DNA of 8,696 nucleotides from Anaerolineae bacterium. Lineage in GTDB: Bacteria > Chloroflexota > Anaerolineae > J102. Under the pieces are notes generated by a model. The model was not told the DNA's origin and searched no databases. It was given only the letters and a program-made list of their open reading frames with translations. Position 1 is the first letter of the stretch. Each line of letters starts with the position of its first letter. Shown piece by piece: positions 7,747-8,696 of this stretch. A program made the translations under genes and the position numbers. The DNA is taken from the NCBI GenBank assembly GCA_026992375.1, contig JALXAF010000051.1:1-8696 (forward strand), read 5' to 3'.

Positions 7747-7770
7747 AGATCGAAAAAAAGTTATCGATCT
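7747..7770. repeat. Short inverted repeat AGATCGA-N10-TCGATCT
   Basis: Perfect 7-base arms with a 10-base loop containing a run of A on the plus strand. It lies between repeat copy B and the heptamer array. Its function is unknown; it does not have terminator geometry because the T-run is in the loop. Confidence 0.35.
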
Positions 7771-7775
7771 TTGTA

Positions 7776-7854
7776 GCAAGTCGCAGGTTGCAGGTTGCAA
7801 ATTCAACGCTGACAACGTGACTACGTTGCACCTGCTGCTTGCCACTTGCGACCT
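7776..7854. repeat. Inverted array of GCARGTY-like heptamers
   Basis: From 7776 the plus strand reads GCAAGTC, GCAGGTT, GCAGGTT, GCAAATT in strict 7-base register. On the minus strand, from about 7854 leftward, the same kind of units appear: GCAAGTG, GCAAGCA, GCAGGTG. The two halves are therefore head to head. At the centre a perfect CAACGT-GACT-ACGTTG hairpin (7813-7828) sits. The whole could fold as an imperfect long hairpin. The heptamer period and inversion look like a short-repeat element that has spread or slipped, not a coding or CRISPR structure. Confidence 0.6.
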
Positions 7855-7896
7855 CCCCGCAGGGGCCACATCGTCTGAGCGCGGTCTCGGACGATG
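7855..7896. repeat. Two adjacent hairpins downstream of the acyl-CoA dehydrogenase gene
   Basis: The first is CCCC-GCA-GGGG (7855-7865). The second has 11-bp arms with one wobble (7869-7879 and 7886-7896) around a 6-base loop. They lie about 100-140 bases after the dehydrogenase stop codon on its strand. No T-tract follows on that strand, so they may protect the 3' end of the mRNA or belong to the neighbouring repeat element. Confidence 0.5.
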
Positions 7897-7919
7897 CCTA
7901 GAATCTTCTTTATGACATC

Positions 7920-7945
7920 ATGACTTCGTTCCTTTCGCGTCCTCG
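7920..7945 (+). repeat. Short decayed repeat shared with 1020-1045
   Basis: This is the second occurrence of ATGACTTCGT, followed by TTCG- and CGTGG-containing text. It lies downstream of dispersed repeat B just as the other copy lies downstream of repeat A, though at a greater distance (about 190 bases against about 75). Confidence 0.35.
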
Positions 7946-7992
7946 TGGCAAAAAGAGGGATTGGGGCCAATCACCTTTGCAATTGCTTTGGT

Positions 7993-8696
7993 TTAGCTCT
8001 TGGAGATCTCGCGGGCGATGATGTGCCGCTGAATCTCGCTGGTGCCTTCATAAAGCTGGAATATCTTGGCGTCTCGCATCAACTTTTCGACGGGATATTC
8101 GCGGCTGTAGCCATAACCGCCGAAGACCTGCACTGCCTCGGTAGTGACTTTCATGGTCATATCGGCGCAAAAGGCCTTGGCGTAGGCGGCCAGCGTGGTG
8201 TTGCGATGACCGTTATCCAACAGCCAGGCGGCTTTCTGAGCCAGCAAACGCCCAGCCTCGATGTTGATGGCCATATCCGCCAGCTTGAAGCCCACCGCCT
8301 GCTTGGCGATGATGGGCTTGCCGAAGGCGATCCGGGTCTTGGCGTAAGCGGTCGCTTCTTCGAACGCGCGACGGGCCACGCCCACGGCAGCGGAAGAGAC
8401 CGCGGGTCGGGAGCTATCGAACACCTTCATGGCGATGAGGAAACCCATGCCCTCAGGCCCAAGGCGATTCTCCACCGGCACTTCCACATCCTCGAAGAAA
8501 ACCTCGCTGGTCCAGGCGGCGTGCTGCCCCATCTTGGGCAGCGGCTTGCCGGTGGTCACGCCCCAATCGCGCTCGACGATGAAGGCGCTGAGGCCGCCGT
8601 AGCGGTCTTCCTTGTTGGTGCGGGCGAAGACCACGAAGATGTCGGCCACCGGGCCGTTGGTGATCCAAATTTTGTTGCCGTTGAGCACATATTTAT
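7993..8696 (-). CDS. Acyl-CoA dehydrogenase, C-terminal part
   Basis: The last 234 residues plus stop of a flavin-dependent acyl-CoA dehydrogenase; the reading frame is open through the right edge and about 150 N-terminal residues are missing. It enters within KYVLNGNKIWITNG, the FAD-contacting strand with its conserved Trp. There follow the middle beta domain, the C-terminal helical domain (RIAFGKPIIAKQAVGFKLAD), QVFGGYGYSREYPVEKLMRD, and LYEGTSEIQRHIIAR. The Glu of YEGTSEIQ (codon at 8047-8049) occupies the catalytic-base position used by short- and medium-chain enzymes. The enzyme oxidises acyl-CoA to trans-2-enoyl-CoA and passes electrons to an electron-transfer flavoprotein. The chain length of its substrate cannot be read from this part. 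A GTG at 8688 is an internal Val codon and not the start. No partner beta-oxidation gene is visible in the window. Confidence 0.93.
   Translation of the reverse strand, partial: KYVLNGNKIWITNGPVADIFVVFARTNKEDRYGGLSAFIVERDWGVTTGKPLPKMGQHAAWTSEVFFEDVEVPVENRLGPEGMGFLIAMKVFDSSRPAVSSAAVGVARRAFEEATAYAKTRIAFGKPIIAKQAVGFKLADMAINIEAGRLLAQKAAWLLDNGHRNTTLAAYAKAFCADMTMKVTTEAVQVFGGYGYSREYPVEKLMRDAKIFQLYEGTSEIQRHIIAREISKS

Noticed and set aside
7776..7854. The short repeats considered as a CRISPR remnant
   Set aside because: The units are 7 bases in direct contact without spacers, inverted at the centre, and no cas gene is present.

Overview
The window covers the chromosomal replication-initiation locus of a bacterium, most likely a member of the Chloroflexota (Anaerolineae-like). 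The placement is inferred from remembered family resemblance of the DnaN N-terminus, DnaA and a short-type GyrB, from the phasin-type small protein, and from intergenic DNA rich in short repeats. No database search was possible. No mobile element, CRISPR array, tRNA or rRNA is visible.

Layout, left to right. (1) The 5' part of a membrane-anchored metallophosphoesterase gene on the minus strand runs off the left edge. (2) A small phasin-like gene on the minus strand has a good sigma70-type promoter overlapped by an inverted repeat that could be an operator, and a candidate terminator downstream. (3) A 413-bp intergenic region downstream of dnaA holds one perfect and two near-match DnaA boxes spaced 20-21 bp apart, the best candidate for oriC in the window. 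(4) dnaA is on the minus strand. (5) A 692-bp gene-free region between divergent dnaA and dnaN carries candidate promoters for both genes and several short palindromes. (6) dnaN is on the plus strand. (7) A 75-bp nested inverted repeat sits exactly in the convergent dnaN/gyrB junction. (8) gyrB is on the minus strand, preceded 39 bp upstream by a co-oriented gene for a multi-pass membrane protein of unknown function. (9) A 457-bp intergenic region holds a candidate terminator, a second copy of a dispersed repeat also found beside the putative oriC, an inverted array of GCARGTY-like heptamers and further hairpins. (10) The 3' part of an acyl-CoA dehydrogenase gene on the minus strand runs off the right edge.

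DnaA opens the origin, the DnaN sliding clamp tethers the replicative polymerase, and gyrase (GyrB here; gyrA is not in the window) removes the supercoils made by the fork. The three genes are adjacent but not in the common dnaA-dnaN-recF-gyrB operon orientation: dnaN is inverted relative to its neighbours and recF is absent. No clearly new multi-gene system is evident. The most noteworthy material is non-coding: the phased DnaA boxes, the repeat pair flanking the replication genes, the nested junction palindrome, the heptamer inverted array, and the candidate operator of the phasin gene.
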